40,942 nucleotides of DNA from assembly GCA_002897115.2 (NCBI GenBank), contig BCIH01000006.1, positions 711,732-752,673 on the forward strand, written 5' to 3'. Source of the stretch: Prototheca cutis (lineage: Eukaryota > Chlorophyta > Trebouxiophyceae > Chlorellales > Chlorellaceae). The translations under genes were made by a program, and so were the position numbers. Below the pieces are notes generated by a model that saw nothing but the letters and a program-made list of their open reading frames with translations, did no database searches and was not told where the DNA came from. Below, piece by piece: positions 13,674-25,210 of this stretch; the stretch's first letter is position 1; every line of letters begins with the position of its first letter.

Positions 13674-14309
13674 TTATTGCTCGGTGCTCAGAAGAAGCTG
13701 TAGAATCGCTGGATCGGTTGTTGTCTTCGCATTGATGTGGTCTCGGTGCTCCCCACCGCTGACATTGCCAGCTCTTTCCAGATCCTCGAACACATCTTCT
13801 GCAGTCATTGTGGAGTGATTATTCGGGCTGGCATCCGTGGCTCTGGAAAGGCACTGTGTGAAGGTCGCTGGCAAGTCCAGCCGTTACCCTACCCACCTGT
13901 GTCCGAGAGGCTATCCAAGGAGAATGGGATGGGACTGCCAAAGTCGAGCTCCCTTCGCCTTTGCCTCTTGAATGGTGCGTGCGGTGGACTTGCTTCGCCT
14001 GCGCCATGTAGGTACTCTTGGAGGAGTGATGCTTCACCAGATCATGGAGTCGAAAGATGTGCAACGAAAACGCAACAGCCCCCCCCCAAAACCAAGGGTC
14101 ATCCTCGAACTCCATTCCCTGCTCTTCCACCACGACTGCGCACCTTGACATGAGGGAGCCATGCGATTCTTAGACGGGGTTCGAGGTGTCATGACGCTTT
14201 CTGTGTGCATGATCCGAGTGGGGTTGCAGGAGATCTTGCGTTCATGATGGGGACTTTGAAATGTCCCCCGAGTCGCAACTGCTTTCTTAGGCGTCATGGT
14301 GCAAGTCAT
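13674..14309 (-). CDS. Unrecognised small protein rich in SP/TP sites
   Basis: Predicted exons are 14144-14309, 13893-14031 and 13674-13842, joined by GT-AG introns with matching phase, giving 157 residues. I do not recognise it. Visible: several proline-directed phosphorylation sites (TPKK, QSPHH, TPRTPSKN), a basic patch FKRQRRREL followed by DFGSPIPFSLDSLSDT, and an acidic helix TMTAEDVFEDLERAG near the C-terminus. That helix resembles the last helix of histone-fold proteins such as the POLE3/DPB4 group, but the rest gives no support for a histone fold. The SP/TP sites with a basic patch would suit a nuclear protein under CDK control; this is inference. The start could be 14309 or 14297. 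The gene lies upstream of RAD16 on the same strand. Confidence 0.4.
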
Positions 14310-15312
14310 AGTAAAATAAATTTAGAAATAATGAGTGTGGGATAGAAGTTGATCACGAAAAACAGTTGGCACACTATCTTGCTGCCCTTACAAACACAGG
14401 GCATGTCTCGATGTTAACGAGATGCTCTTTCTTCCAGGGTTTGCGGTCGTGGCCATGGGATTGAGACAGCTGTCGAAAATCCCGTGTCATACCTCTGAAC
14501 GCACTGTGCTCTCAATTATATGCCGTGTACGTACATTATATTATGTGTGGAGAGTATAACGAGACCATCGATGCGTCAGCAGCGGCAAGAGGTCTCGTCG
14601 CCAGTTTTTGAATCAGGTCATGGTGCACGACCGATCGCTCTCGTCCGCGCTGCAGGATCCCAGATGGGTCGATTCTAGCGCATGGATGTCTTTGGGACCT
14701 GAATTGGTTTTGCTTAGTCAATAAGTGCACTGTCATGGAGAACCTGGGTGATGACGGGCAGCTGATCAAATCGGGCCCGCCACCTGATGGGTGGTCAGGA
14801 TGATGCAAACGCCAACACGTTGCTGCAAACCAGTAAGCCCAGCCACATGGGATCAGCTGGCAGGCAGCGTTCCATGCAGGCTGCCGCCAGCACGTTGCCG
14901 CCTCTGGCGCCGCTCACAGTGTCCAGGTGTCAGCTGCTGGGAAGTTCCCTCCTGGGTTTGCACTTGGGATGCGAGTGTCAGGATCCACTCGCTGGTGTTG
15001 ATGCAGTGTTGGATGATCAAAAGCCAAAACAATCACTGATGCACGGTCGCTGATGTTCTTGTGGGCCTGCTCTGCGTGCACTGAAAGAGACAGAGACCAA
15101 CAGCTTGCCCTGCTCTGCGTGAAAGCAGACGTTTTGTGCACTCGGTCAATCTACTTGCGATGTTTTTGGAATATTGGAGAGTGTTGAGACTGCTGTTTCG
15201 GCCGATCCTTCTTGATGAACGCAAAATTGCTGCCCTCTGCAGACTGCTGCCTCACTGATGGCCATCTTCAGCAGCCGCGCCGCCTGCTAAAAGTGATCCT
15301 GGCGAGTGGTAA
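14310..15312. other. Intergenic region, nothing recognised
   Basis: About 1 kb between the SP/TP-rich gene (minus) and acylphosphatase (plus), which are head-to-head. It should contain both promoters. The part near 14310-14340 is AT-rich compared with the rest. No frame shows protein-like features. Confidence 0.4.
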
Positions 15313-15998
15313 ATGCGCAGCGCCTGTGCAGGGACGCTCCATTTGCCGATGAGGTTTTATGCGCAACTTACTCTTGGCGCCATCTTGTTCTCCATTGTTT
15401 TGCTGTATGCATCACGTCCGGAAAGAGCAATGAAGGCGTCGGTGGATTTCGAGGTCTTCGGTCGGGTGCGGGTGGGTCGGGTGCCAACAGGGTTGATCAC
15501 CAGAACCAACTCGGGCCCTCGTGCCAGGCGGGCACCAGTGAATATCAAGCATGACTGCCCTATGGAGATGCATCAAGTGATCCCATGGATACCTCCCCTC
15601 TCTCCATCCCGGTCATCCAGGTGCAAGGCGTGTTCTTCAGGGCGTGCACAGTGGAGCAGGCGCGGAATCTCCACCTGGTGGGCTGGGTTCGGAACACCTA
15701 CAGGGGATCGGTGGAGGGCGTTGCGCAAGGAGAATCCAGGGCCCTTGACAAGCTAAAGGTGCGGGTACTCTCATCTTGTGTTCAACCCAATCCGGCGGTC
15801 TGTCATTTAGAATGGTACCGGCAACTCCTGCGCAGGCCGCGCCATCTCTCTCGACAGTTCATTCGCACCCGCTTGCAGCACTGGCTACAGCACGAGGGGA
15901 GTCCCCACTCGAGAATAGAAAGAGCTGTCTTTAGCAATGAACGGACACTGGAGAGCTTGGAGTTTGAGGCATTTACACAAAAGCATTCGTCCAGATGA
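15313..15998 (+). CDS. ACYP: Acylphosphatase with N-terminal membrane segment
   Basis: Exons are 15313-15465, 15621-15758 and 15879-15998, giving 136 residues. It hydrolyses acyl phosphates such as 1,3-bisphosphoglycerate or acetyl phosphate. The catalytic loop is VFGR joined across intron 1 to VQGVFFR, with Arg58 binding phosphate; Asn76 lies in VGWVRNTYRGSVEG. The C-terminal HWLQHEGSPHSRIERA matches the family. Typical acylphosphatases have about 98 residues. Here a start at 15313 adds about 39 residues containing a hydrophobic stretch (LTLGAILFSIVLLYA), which would be a signal anchor or cleaved signal. An internal Met at 15430 would give a standard-length cytosolic protein, so alternative starts are possible. 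Tail-to-tail with THYN1. Confidence 0.88.
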
Positions 15999-16315
15999 AA
16001 GAGACGCTGTGCAGCAGAGCTATCTCCATGAGGAATCCATCTCAAAGCTCCATTGCTGTGGGCCGGGGTCTGCGATACACCTTGAAAATCATTGGTTTTG
16101 AGCAGGAGGGCTTAGGCATCAACTCAAGCCTGGCACAGAGCACGCCAGAAGACCTAGCTTCCCAGCAGCTAACCTGGTGATGGTCATCATCCAACAAAAG
16201 AATGTCGGCGTTCCCTTGTCAAGGGACACAGTCAGGGTGTGTGTTGAGTCAACCCAAGCAACTTTTCGGATCACAGGCACACTCGTTTGGTGTCTCAACA
16301 CAACAAGCGGGATGT
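15999..16315. other. Convergent 3' region
   Basis: Lies between the stops of acylphosphatase and THYN1. Only 3' UTR sequence is expected; nothing else is seen. Confidence 0.5.
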
Positions 16316-17531
16316 TCATTTTCCCTCGTCGCCACTCTCAGGCGGGTTGTCTTCTAGCTGCAGGATGAACTCCCACTCCTGTTGCTGCACGGGCTGCACC
16401 GACAGACGCTTGATTCTGAAGAGCGCCATGTCACGCAGCTCATTGTCCGAGTGGGTGCCAAGCTCCCGCAGTGACACCACGCGCCGCAGCCGCCGCTTCT
16501 GAATTGGGTCGAGAATGTTTCAGCGCTCTCTCTAGGATTCAGGCCGTCCTCTGGAGCACACCATTGTTCGGATACATGTGTCCACCTTTGCACATTTGGA
16601 GTGTCAAATGATGCAACACCATGCATAATCAGTATCCCACGCCACCTCCCATTCGGCCCCACCCAAAGACCCCGGCCCTACCAACTGGCAGTCAACCATG
16701 AGCCACCGGGGCTTCTCTGGGGCGCTCTTTGGGTCATAATATTTGGCACCCTTGTCCCATGCAGTGTGATCCGGATACGGATCTGACACGATCTGCGGGA
16801 GACGGGATGGGTAGAGGGATGATGTAATCGGTGCGGCCACAGGTTGGGAGTTGTTCTTGTGTCACAGCTCGCCGGTGCCCCTTCACCTCCATGATGCCAA
16901 CGATGCCAGGCTCCTTGCAATTTGACCGGTAGAAAAAGGCCTGGAATCAGCGTGGGGAGGGAATTGGCATTGTTACAGCAGCAAAGCACAGCTGTTTGCC
17001 AATGGGGAGGGAGGGAGGTAGGGCTGCTGGACAAAGGCCCCACCACAACCCAGGTGAACTGCACCTCACCTGGTCCCCCTTGTGCATCCCCTCAATGATC
17101 TTCCGAGCGAAATTGTTTCGGACACCTGCGGCAGTTTATATTGGGAGCCGAATGCTGATTCGGCGCCAGACACCTGCAAGCGCAAATGAAAGCTACAGGA
17201 CATGCAACTCCAGCTCAAGCACGGGCGCCCTGCCGCTGCACCACATGCAGGGACCCAGCCACCCTCCAGTTCACACCAGGTGCACGAGGTACATCGTCCG
17301 TGTTCCCAATGCACACAGCCCATGCCCACCGTCCCAGGTTGTTGTCTGATTCTTCATGCCCTCGAGATCATCAATGGACATCTCGTCAGGTTCCACCTTC
17401 ATCAGGTAGAAGCTGGGATGCTCCTCCTTTGCCTGCTCCGCCATCTCCTTGAGGGGTTTCTTGCTTTCCTTGGCAGGAGGGCCATCTTCCTCGGCCTGGG
17501 CCCTGGAGGCCCTGGTGCGCTTGGGTGCCAT
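16316..17531 (-). CDS. THYN1: EVE-domain protein (thymocyte nuclear protein 1 family)
   Basis: Exons are 17330-17531, 17070-17125, 16887-16940, 16682-16792 and 16316-16498, giving 201 residues. The N-terminus is basic and low in complexity (APKRTRASRAQ), like a nuclear signal. The EVE domain then runs YLMKVEPDEMSIDDL, WDGVRNNFARKII, MHKGDQAFFYRSNCKEPGI, DPYPDHTAWDKGAKYYDP and PRWLMVDCQL, all typical of THYN1. The family is related to YTH/PUA folds and is proposed to bind modified nucleic-acid bases; its cellular role is unsettled. The last exon (VVSLRELGTHSDNELRDM) matches the C-terminal strand and helix of the domain. All introns are GT-AG and the phase is continuous. Confidence 0.92.
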
Positions 17532-18183
17532 CACCCGGCAGCCGGACCGGCTTCCGGGAACTTGCCCAACAGCTCGCCAGCAACCTCGGAGAGCGATGCC
17601 GAGCCCAATTCGATGCGCCAGAGTCAGATTTGAGGTTGAAAAATCAGGTCAATTGACGATGTCTCTCTAGGACAAGCCTTTGACCCTCAACCCGGGGTGG
17701 AGCTTTTGATCTCGGCGGCCGTGTCAGATCACTCCACGCGACGCTGCAGCCGATCACAGCGCATTTGCAGCAGGCGGGGGAGACGGCGATTGTCTTCCCT
17801 TGAATGTGTTCTTGCGCAAAATTCATTGCATGTGAAATCGCTGCAGCGTTCCTGGCTGAGCACGAGTCGGCCCCTGAAATCGACATACCCAGAATCGCCA
17901 CAAATGCTTCATCGCATCCTCCCTCCTCCCGTTCCCACCACCAGCCCATCCGTTTCCCCACAACCTTCCATGAGGACTTCCCTGGCCACATTTTCACCAC
18001 CGTGCATCTCCCAACACCTGCTTGCGCCTTCTCGCCTGTCTCTGTGACATTCAAATCTGATGATGGGGACATGCACGCATTGGAGGGCCGCCTTACCCCA
18101 CCGGCCGGTTATCATGACGGCCATGGGTGCCCTAAGGAGCTGCACCCACGCCCCTATCACAACGCTTCTCCAGCAGCAGCCCC
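17532..18183. other. Intergenic region between DCP1 and THYN1
   Basis: About 650 bp holding the DCP1 3' UTR and the THYN1 promoter, both for minus-strand transcription. No gene is seen. Confidence 0.5.
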
Positions 18184-19983
18184 TCACTGCACCAGCCCTG
18201 TGCTCCGCAGCTCCTTGGCAAACTCGTCACAGAGACGGTCGTTGACTGCCATGGCACGCAGCAGCGCCTTGACTGCTGCGCGGTCCGCTGCCGCCTGTGG
18301 CGCCCTGGTTGCAAGGTGAATGCGGGAGAGCGGGGAAGTCGGTTCTTTTCCGAGAAGGGCAACGCACATGGGGCCTGCAGTGACCATGCATGGCCAGCGA
18401 ACTGGACACCGTCAGACAAAGATACCTCCAAAATGCAGGGCAATGGACAGCCGTCCAGCAAAACCACTATCCATCCAACCGTCTCCAATACCCAGACACC
18501 AACCTGGCCACAGTGCCCGGGCCAGCGAGCGCGGCCTCTGCTGGCGGGGCTCCCAACCCGGCAAATGCACCCTTGCGCGTGGCCGGCAGCCCTCCCAGCA
18601 GCTGGTCCGGGGTTAACAGCGCGGGCCCCGCAGGAGCGACCGGGGGGGGCGCCGTGTCCCCCCAGGCCGCCGCCACGGCCGCCGGCACGCCCGCGTCGGG
18701 GGCCCCCGCGGCACCGCCGCGAGCCGGTCCCGGCGCCGCGGCCAGCACGCCGCCATCTGCCGCGGCCCGGGCGGCATTCATGGCGCCAAACATGCGCTGC
18801 AGCGGGTTGTCGCTCGTGGATGGCGCCGACGTCCCCGGCGCAGGTGCAGGCGTGGGGACTGGTGTGGGCGTGGGGGCAGCGACCGCGGGCGGCATGGGGC
18901 GTGCGGTGGCCTGCTCAGCACGGTCGGCGGGCGTAGTCACCAGGTTTGAGATGCGCTGGAACAGCGAAGTCAGGCGAGAGCTGTCGCCCGACTCGAAGAA
19001 CCAGATGCCTGTGACCTGCAATGACACCGGAATTGACTGTTTCTTTAAAGGTGTACTGGAGGGGGTTTCTTTCTGATCACACAAGGGCTTGGTGGTTGCA
19101 TAGGGGATGCACGAGATGCCCTGAATCAAGGCATTAATGGTCAGTGGCACAGTATGCCCAAGCATCATCAAGCACAGGAAAAGCAACATCCCCGCACACG
19201 TACACGCACACATGTGCACGCACGCACGCACGCACACACACCTCTGCATTGGCATTATCCAGACTGGTGCGGTACAGAAGGTACGGCGGCTGGAGTTCAC
19301 AGGTGAAGCCGCTGCCAATGTCCTCCACAAAGTCCTCTGCAGTGGGGTGGGGAAGTGAAAAAAGGCATCTCCAGCACGATGGAACACCGATGCCACATAA
19401 CCATGGCTGCATTCAACACAATGCCTCTCCTGCATTAACAAACACATGCCTGCTAGCCACGGGGAGAGTGCAGTGGCATCCTCAACCATGACACGGCAGC
19501 CGCAAGCCCTCAAGCCCTCCCAAACTCACTGGACCCCTTGCGGTTCAGGACGATGTAGCGGAACCGCGGCTGACCCCTGCGCTTGACAACGTGCATGGCC
19601 CCTTCCACGTCCTTCCGGCTCTGCACGGGTGGGTGACATGTGGCATGGTGTGGGATGGCATTGCGCCACGGCACGCCGCCTCACACGCCAACTCTGTAGG
19701 CCCCCAAAACAAAGCTCATGGACATCCATGCCATGTATGCTCAGACGTACCCATGAATTCTTCTGCTTGTCAAAGGTGTACAGAGCCACATGTCCAGCGG
19801 TATCGATGATCTGGGTGGTCAAGGAAGAGATGGGCGGAGTGTGATGCCACGTGCTTGCCCGCCAAATCCACAGCTGCGGAAACGATGTTCATGACGGCAT
19901 ACCTCCTCTATGTCGGGATCAATCTTCTTGAGAACCGCCAGGGTCTTCTCATTTGCCGCCTGCTTCTGGAATACGGGTTTCAT
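18184..19983 (-). CDS. DCP1: mRNA-decapping enzyme subunit DCP1
   Basis: Exons are 19903-19983, 19751-19810, 19530-19620, 19242-19336, 18504-19015 and 18184-18304, giving 319 residues. It activates DCP2 to remove the 5' cap in cytoplasmic P-bodies. The EVH1-like domain is spread over five exons: NEKTLAVLKKIDPDIEE, IDTAGHVALYTFDKQKNSW, RFRYIVLNRKGS, SKDFVEDI, PPYLLYRTSLDN, and GIWFFESGDSSRLTSLFQRI. A long Ala/Pro-rich linker follows and contains ALLTPDQL, comparable to the LLTP motif of DCP1. The last exon (RAAVKALLRAMAVNDRLC to the end) fits the C-terminal trimerisation helix, which recruits other decapping factors. Head-to-head with ALG5. Intron 4 holds a CA/GT-rich microsatellite. Confidence 0.93.
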
Positions 19984-20401
19984 GGCTCCTGACGGTGGCG
20001 CAGGCTACCGCACTGCGCTCACGCCACGGCCAGCCCAGCTGAAATGCTGCAATAGAAATGCACGTAACGCTACGCTTATTATCACATTACATCATGGGAT
20101 GGCAGCGCGGCGTTTTCTTCTGGAAGACCTGGCAATGTGATGTGGGGGAGGGCGTCGCTGATCGATCGCGATCGTATGTGCGCAGTCTGAAAGTTCCGCA
20201 GCAGGCCGTCTGCTTTCACCCACACGCCAGACAAGCATTCGACAGGTCGACGTACATCGTGGCAGAGCACTGATCCAGCAGAGCATTCTAAGATATTAGG
20301 CTTCATTAGGCGGGCGTTTGCTGATCTAGACAACCATTGAGCCGCGCTCGACGGTGCTCCCTGTGATCACAGCCTGGACGCCAGGATGCAGTGTGCCTAG
20401 G
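19984..20401. promoter_or_regulatory. Divergent promoter region between DCP1 and ALG5
   Basis: 418 bp separate the two starts. It contains a perfect 12-bp palindrome, CGATCGCGATCG, at 20163-20174 near the middle, which could serve as a symmetric site read from both sides. No protein is known to bind it from this sequence. Confidence 0.4.
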
Positions 20402-23283
20402 ATGCTCCCCCAGCTCCTCGCCCTCCTGGTGCGCCGAGGTTGGGCGAGCTATCGCACGATGTTTTGGCAGTATTTTGAGAATCCGCCCTGATCACAGCCC
20501 AGGAGGTTGTTGTTGGAGGATCTGTGCAGCAGCTTAAGGGTCCCAGCTGAGCACGGTTGCTTGCTGCCGCAACTGGTCTGCCAACAAGGCATCCATCTTG
20601 CACTGCACCGCCACTCAGGTGGGCGCCATTGGCTTGTCCGTGTGGTTCATTGACAGCCTCCTGAAAAGGCTGAACCAGGAGAACACTTTCAAGAATGCGC
20701 CACAGACGTTTGATAACCCACTGTCCTTGAGCCCGGTATGTATTTTGAGGGGGGAATCTTGCTTGGTTGAGATGGAGCCATTGCCGAATGTCAAATGACG
20801 CAGTTACAGGTGTGGGATCCGAGGACTTCTTGTCGATGGCAGCTGTCCTGCCTCTCCTTGGGCTCACCTCACACTCCACCATTTCGACATCCCACAGGTC
20901 CCAGTGCCCTCGGTGTTTGACAAGGGAACCAAGGACCTGACCATTATCGTCCCTGCTTACAATGAGGAGTTTCGGCTATCCCTCATGCTGGATGAGACGT
21001 TCAGGTCAGTGCCTTGTTTGCGTGATGGGTGCCTGCCAGGAAACGTGGGGGGGGGGGGGGCCCAGGCAGTTGACAGACCAGGAGGCAGCGCAATGTAACA
21101 GAGCAGGACAGCAGAGGACCAGGGTGTATTTGGCTAGGGACACTCACAAAAAAGAGGCCGGCACATGCACAGCCCAACACCCCCACTCTTACCTCCACCC
21201 CCACAAAACACACACATATAGCTACTTGAAACGCCGGCAAAAGATGCAAGGGCCCAAGTTTGCATATGAGATCATCGTTGTCGACGATGGCAGCACCGAT
21301 AACACCGTTGGGCAAGTCCAACTGCATTGTTGACCAGGGTGGAAGCGTTGATGCTGGGAGTGGTCTCTGACTCTTTCTCTCCACATTCATTTGTCTGTGC
21401 ACATTGGTGACCTGGCGAGTACATTCTTCGTCTTCTGCAGCACGCTGCCTGCACCATGCATGCACCCAACAAATGCTGGAGGGGTGTTGACTAGTACCCA
21501 TTTTCGTGCTGCAGTGTCGTCGGCACATACACAAGAAAGCACGGCATCGACACCATCCGGACACTGCGTCTGCCTCAAAATTGTGGCAAGGGATTTGCCG
21601 TTCGGAGTGGGGCCCTCGTCAGCAGGGGTATGTGTGTGGGTGTTGTAGGGAAAGGGGTGGGGGGCCTGGGCCGTGGATGCCAGCATCTGTGGAGGAGGAT
21701 GCTGGAGCACAATGCGTGGAAGGTTTTCGAGGTTGGAGGAATAGCCCCTGCGCTCGTCATCACTGGGGACACCACACCGTTATCACTCAGACCCCCACAC
21801 CATCGTTGTCGCTGCAGGAGAAAACATTGTCATTCTGGATGCGGATGGCGCCACCCGGGTGTCTGACATTGCCAACCTTGAGCAGGCAGCCACCAGGCTC
21901 ATCCAGGAAGGTCTGTCGATTGGGCTGTGTGTAGCCGCTTCAGAGCGCACAAGAGCAGGCATCATGTTGGGACAACAGTCCTTGTTTCTGATTCACAGTG
22001 CCATGCCCCGAACATCGCTCACACGGCCGCAGGGAAGGAGGCCCTCGTTCCCAATGGCGGTGTTCCCCACAATCAGGCCTTTGTCCTGGGCTCCAGGGCA
22101 TATCTGGAGGTAAGGTTTCAGCAGAGGATGGAGGTGGTGCCTGGTGATTTGACCTTGCCCTCTGAGCAGCAGCCACCCCGGGCACTTGGCAAGGTCATTC
22201 TGTTCTCTCCTTTTGGGCAATGTGGTGCGATGCAAGCAATGGACACAAGTTCTTGGGAATCCCTGCATCATCCACCGAAAACAGACATGGCCCTTGCACT
22301 GAAACTCTCAAGCAGGAGGCCAGCAAAGCCAAGCGGACATGGCTCAGGACATTCCTGATGCATGGCTTTCATTTCTTAGTCTCGCTCGTCGTGGGCCGGA
22401 GCATCCGCGACACGCAGTGCGGCTGCAAGGTCTGTCTGAAGGGAGGGGAGAGTGTTGTACATGCTGATTGGCTGCTGTGTTTATATGATTGCGTGAATGA
22501 ATGAATGTCTATTCAAAATCCATGGCTCGGATGCATGCTGGGCAAGTAAATGGAGGACGGGCTTTTCCCTGCCTTGAGAGGCCACAGGTGCATCTATAGA
22601 TGACTCATCAGCTGACCTCATCCACACCCCCCCCCCCCCCCGCGGGCGCCAACAGTTGGTCACAAGGGAAGCTGCGCAGCGAATGTTCCTGAACCAGCGC
22701 CTCCAGCGCTGGTGCTTCGACGTGGAGCTGGTCCGGCTGGCTCAGCTCCAGGAGGTGATTCTTTCTTTCTTTCTTGATGGGTTGTCTACAGGGCAGGTCA
22801 TTTTGTGGGCCTGGCTCTGTTTTGCACCTGGTGCGGCATCTGAGGCGAGGTGTGCCTTTGCCGAGCTGGCGCATGTGAACCATTCGTGCTGAGCCCGGCG
22901 TCGAGAAGCTGGTTCTGGGCATAGGTGCATTGCTTTTCTACGCCACCTCCCGTGCAGATCCCCATGGCAGAGGTCCAGGTGACGTGGACGGAGATCCCGG
23001 GGTCAAAGCTCCGTGTCACCTCTGTCCTGTCGATGGCGCTGGAGCTGCTCCTCATCAAGGTGCGCTGATGATGTTGCTGGCGTTGCGTGAGGGAAGGCAT
23101 TGCTACGAGAGGTTTCCAGAAATGGTGATCGTTCTCTGGACGCACGAGTACCGCCGGCAGCGCTGTGTGCCAGTGCAAAGCATTGGGAACACCCTTCCTG
23201 CACCTTGCTCTGGTTATTGGCAGGTTGGATATGGGCTGGGCATCTGGCCGCTGCGAGGGCCCCTGGACCTCCAAACATTGTGA
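20402..23283 (+). CDS. ALG5: Dolichyl-phosphate beta-glucosyltransferase
   Basis: Eleven exons: 20402-20428, 20619-20735, 20898-21004, 21222-21311, 21515-21627, 21818-21910, 21979-22109, 22316-22429, 22656-22754, 22958-23059 and 23224-23283; 350 residues. It transfers glucose from UDP-Glc to dolichyl phosphate on the cytosolic ER face, feeding the last steps of N-glycan precursor synthesis. The N-terminal MLPQLLALL plus VGAIGLSVWFI forms a signal anchor. GT2-family motifs: LTIIVPAYNEE, VVDDGSTDNT (DDGS 105-108), LDADGATRVSD (DAD 159-161), MHGFHFLV, IRDTQCGCK and QRWCFDVEL. Intron 4 has a GC donor (GCAAGT at 21312). Introns 3 and 8 contain G13 and C16 runs respectively. Tail-to-tail with NLE1. 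Confidence 0.95.
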
Positions 23284-23635
23284 CCATGCGCATGCCCTCG
23301 ATACGGCTTCAAAGAGTGCTACCGCAGTTGTGAAGTATGGTCATCGTTGTTAGAATTCAGCCAGGGGGCCTTCTTGTTCAAGAGAGGCTTGCTCGTTCGA
23401 TGATTGGTCTGGCCAGTGCAACGCTGCGGCATAACCAACAGCAGCTGATGCATCACATTCCAGCAGCAGCATTGTTGATGTTGATGGCCATGATCAGCGT
23501 TCGCCATGCACATGCTGCGCCCCGCTACCGGCAAAACACGGATCTGCGACGATGATGGCAGCTGCCTGTCTCAGCCCAATGCATACACACATGTACACAT
23601 GCGGCTGGTCACCATCAATCATCTTCTCAACTACC
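23284..23635. other. Convergent 3' region
   Basis: Lies between the ALG5 and NLE1 stops and holds their 3' UTRs. No other feature is seen. Confidence 0.5.
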
Positions 23636-25177
23636 TCATTGCCTCCAGAGCTTGAGGACACGGTCCTTCCCCCCCGAAGCAACCGAGGCACCATCAGGTG
23701 CCCAGTCCACGGCATACACTTCATCGGCGTGCCCTGGCAGATCCTGGGCCAGTTTTCGGGTGCGGACGTCCCAGACTTTGAGTGTGCTGTCGCGACTGCC
23801 CGACACCAGCAGCCGGCCGTCGGCCGACCACGCCACCTGGTGCACGGCGCCCACGTGACCCCGGAGCGTGGCGACAAAGGCGCCGCTGACGCCGTCCCAC
23901 AGCCGTACAGACTTGTCGAAACTCGCCGACGCGATTCGGGTGCCGTCGGGCGAAAAGGAGACCTGGTTCACCAGTTGCTGGTGCCCCGTCATGCGCGCGA
24001 CGGGGGTCCGGCTCCGCGCAGGCTCCCACAGGAACAATGTAAAGTCGTCGGACCCCGTCGCCAGGCGCTCCGCACCATTGCCCTTGGCTGCCTCGTAGCG
24101 CCGCCGAGCCGCCGCCTTTGGATCGGCAGGCAGGCGCCCGGTGTGGTCATATGCCCCCGTCCGAAGAGCATAGTCCGTTGACAACGCCATCGTATTCACC
24201 CAGTGCCCATGACCCTTGAGACTGCGAAGATTGGATGGGTGCAGCGGGCGAGTCGGTTAGAAGTTGGTTGCAAGGGTGGGTGTGTTTGTCGCCGCAGGGA
24301 GGAAGAGACAGGGGGACTTGCAAGGTTCCCAGAATCTCGTGGCTTGAGATCTTGGATGCGTTGATTGACGTGCGGGAACACAACAATGCCACCCTCACAT
24401 CACCACCAGCACTACCACAGCACACCACCCCCTTCCCACCTGTGGATGAGGCGGCCGTCCTTTCCGTCCCAGACGTTGATGCTGCAGTCACGGGAGGCCG
24501 AAAAGATGTGGCCCTCCCCGCCCCACCGCACTGCCGTGATGGCCGCGGTGTGTGAGCTCATCGTGAACAAGCAGCGTCTGCGGTTTGTCGAATGTGCGCA
24601 CGTCGGGTGAGCACTCTGGGCCTGGTCCCATGACGCGCGCAGCATCTTCCACTCTTGATCACATGCACGGCATAAGACAGACATCACACGCAGGCCCTGG
24701 GTATACACACTCCTGCACCGTCACCAATGGCAGCACCAGCACAACCCACAAGGCCACACACGCCCAAGATGCCTGGCAAAAAAGAAAAACATTGCCTACC
24801 GTGTGGCAGCGTCCCATACGCGAATGGTCGCGTCCTTTGACCCCGAACAAAACCGACCAGATGGCAGCGCCAAGTGCGCCGGCTCCCAGGCCAGGCTGCT
24901 CACAAAACTCTTGTGGCCCTGGGGTGGAAGGGAGGAATGTGATTACTGCTGTGTGCCTATGAGCAGATGTCGGACGTGCAAGGTGAGAGGCCCATGCCAG
25001 TAAGGTTCCACACCCTGCCAGGCCCCCCCTCCCCCCCGCACACACACCTGGCATTGCCCCACAGTCTTGCCCGTCTTGGGGTCCCACAGCACGATGAGCC
25101 CATTCTTGTCCCCAGAGGCGACATACTCGGCGTCGGGGGACCATGCCACCGCCAGCACCCAGCTCTTATGCGCCTAT

Positions 25178-25210
<33 letters not shown>

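Noticed and set aside
18390..19076. Plus-strand frame of 228 codons opposite DCP1
   Set aside because: Mirror of the Ala/Pro-rich DCP1 linker; the minus strand has the family match and splice sites.
25181..25210. GT repeat as a CRISPR-like or tandem array
   Set aside because: It is a simple dinucleotide microsatellite within an intron, with no spacers.
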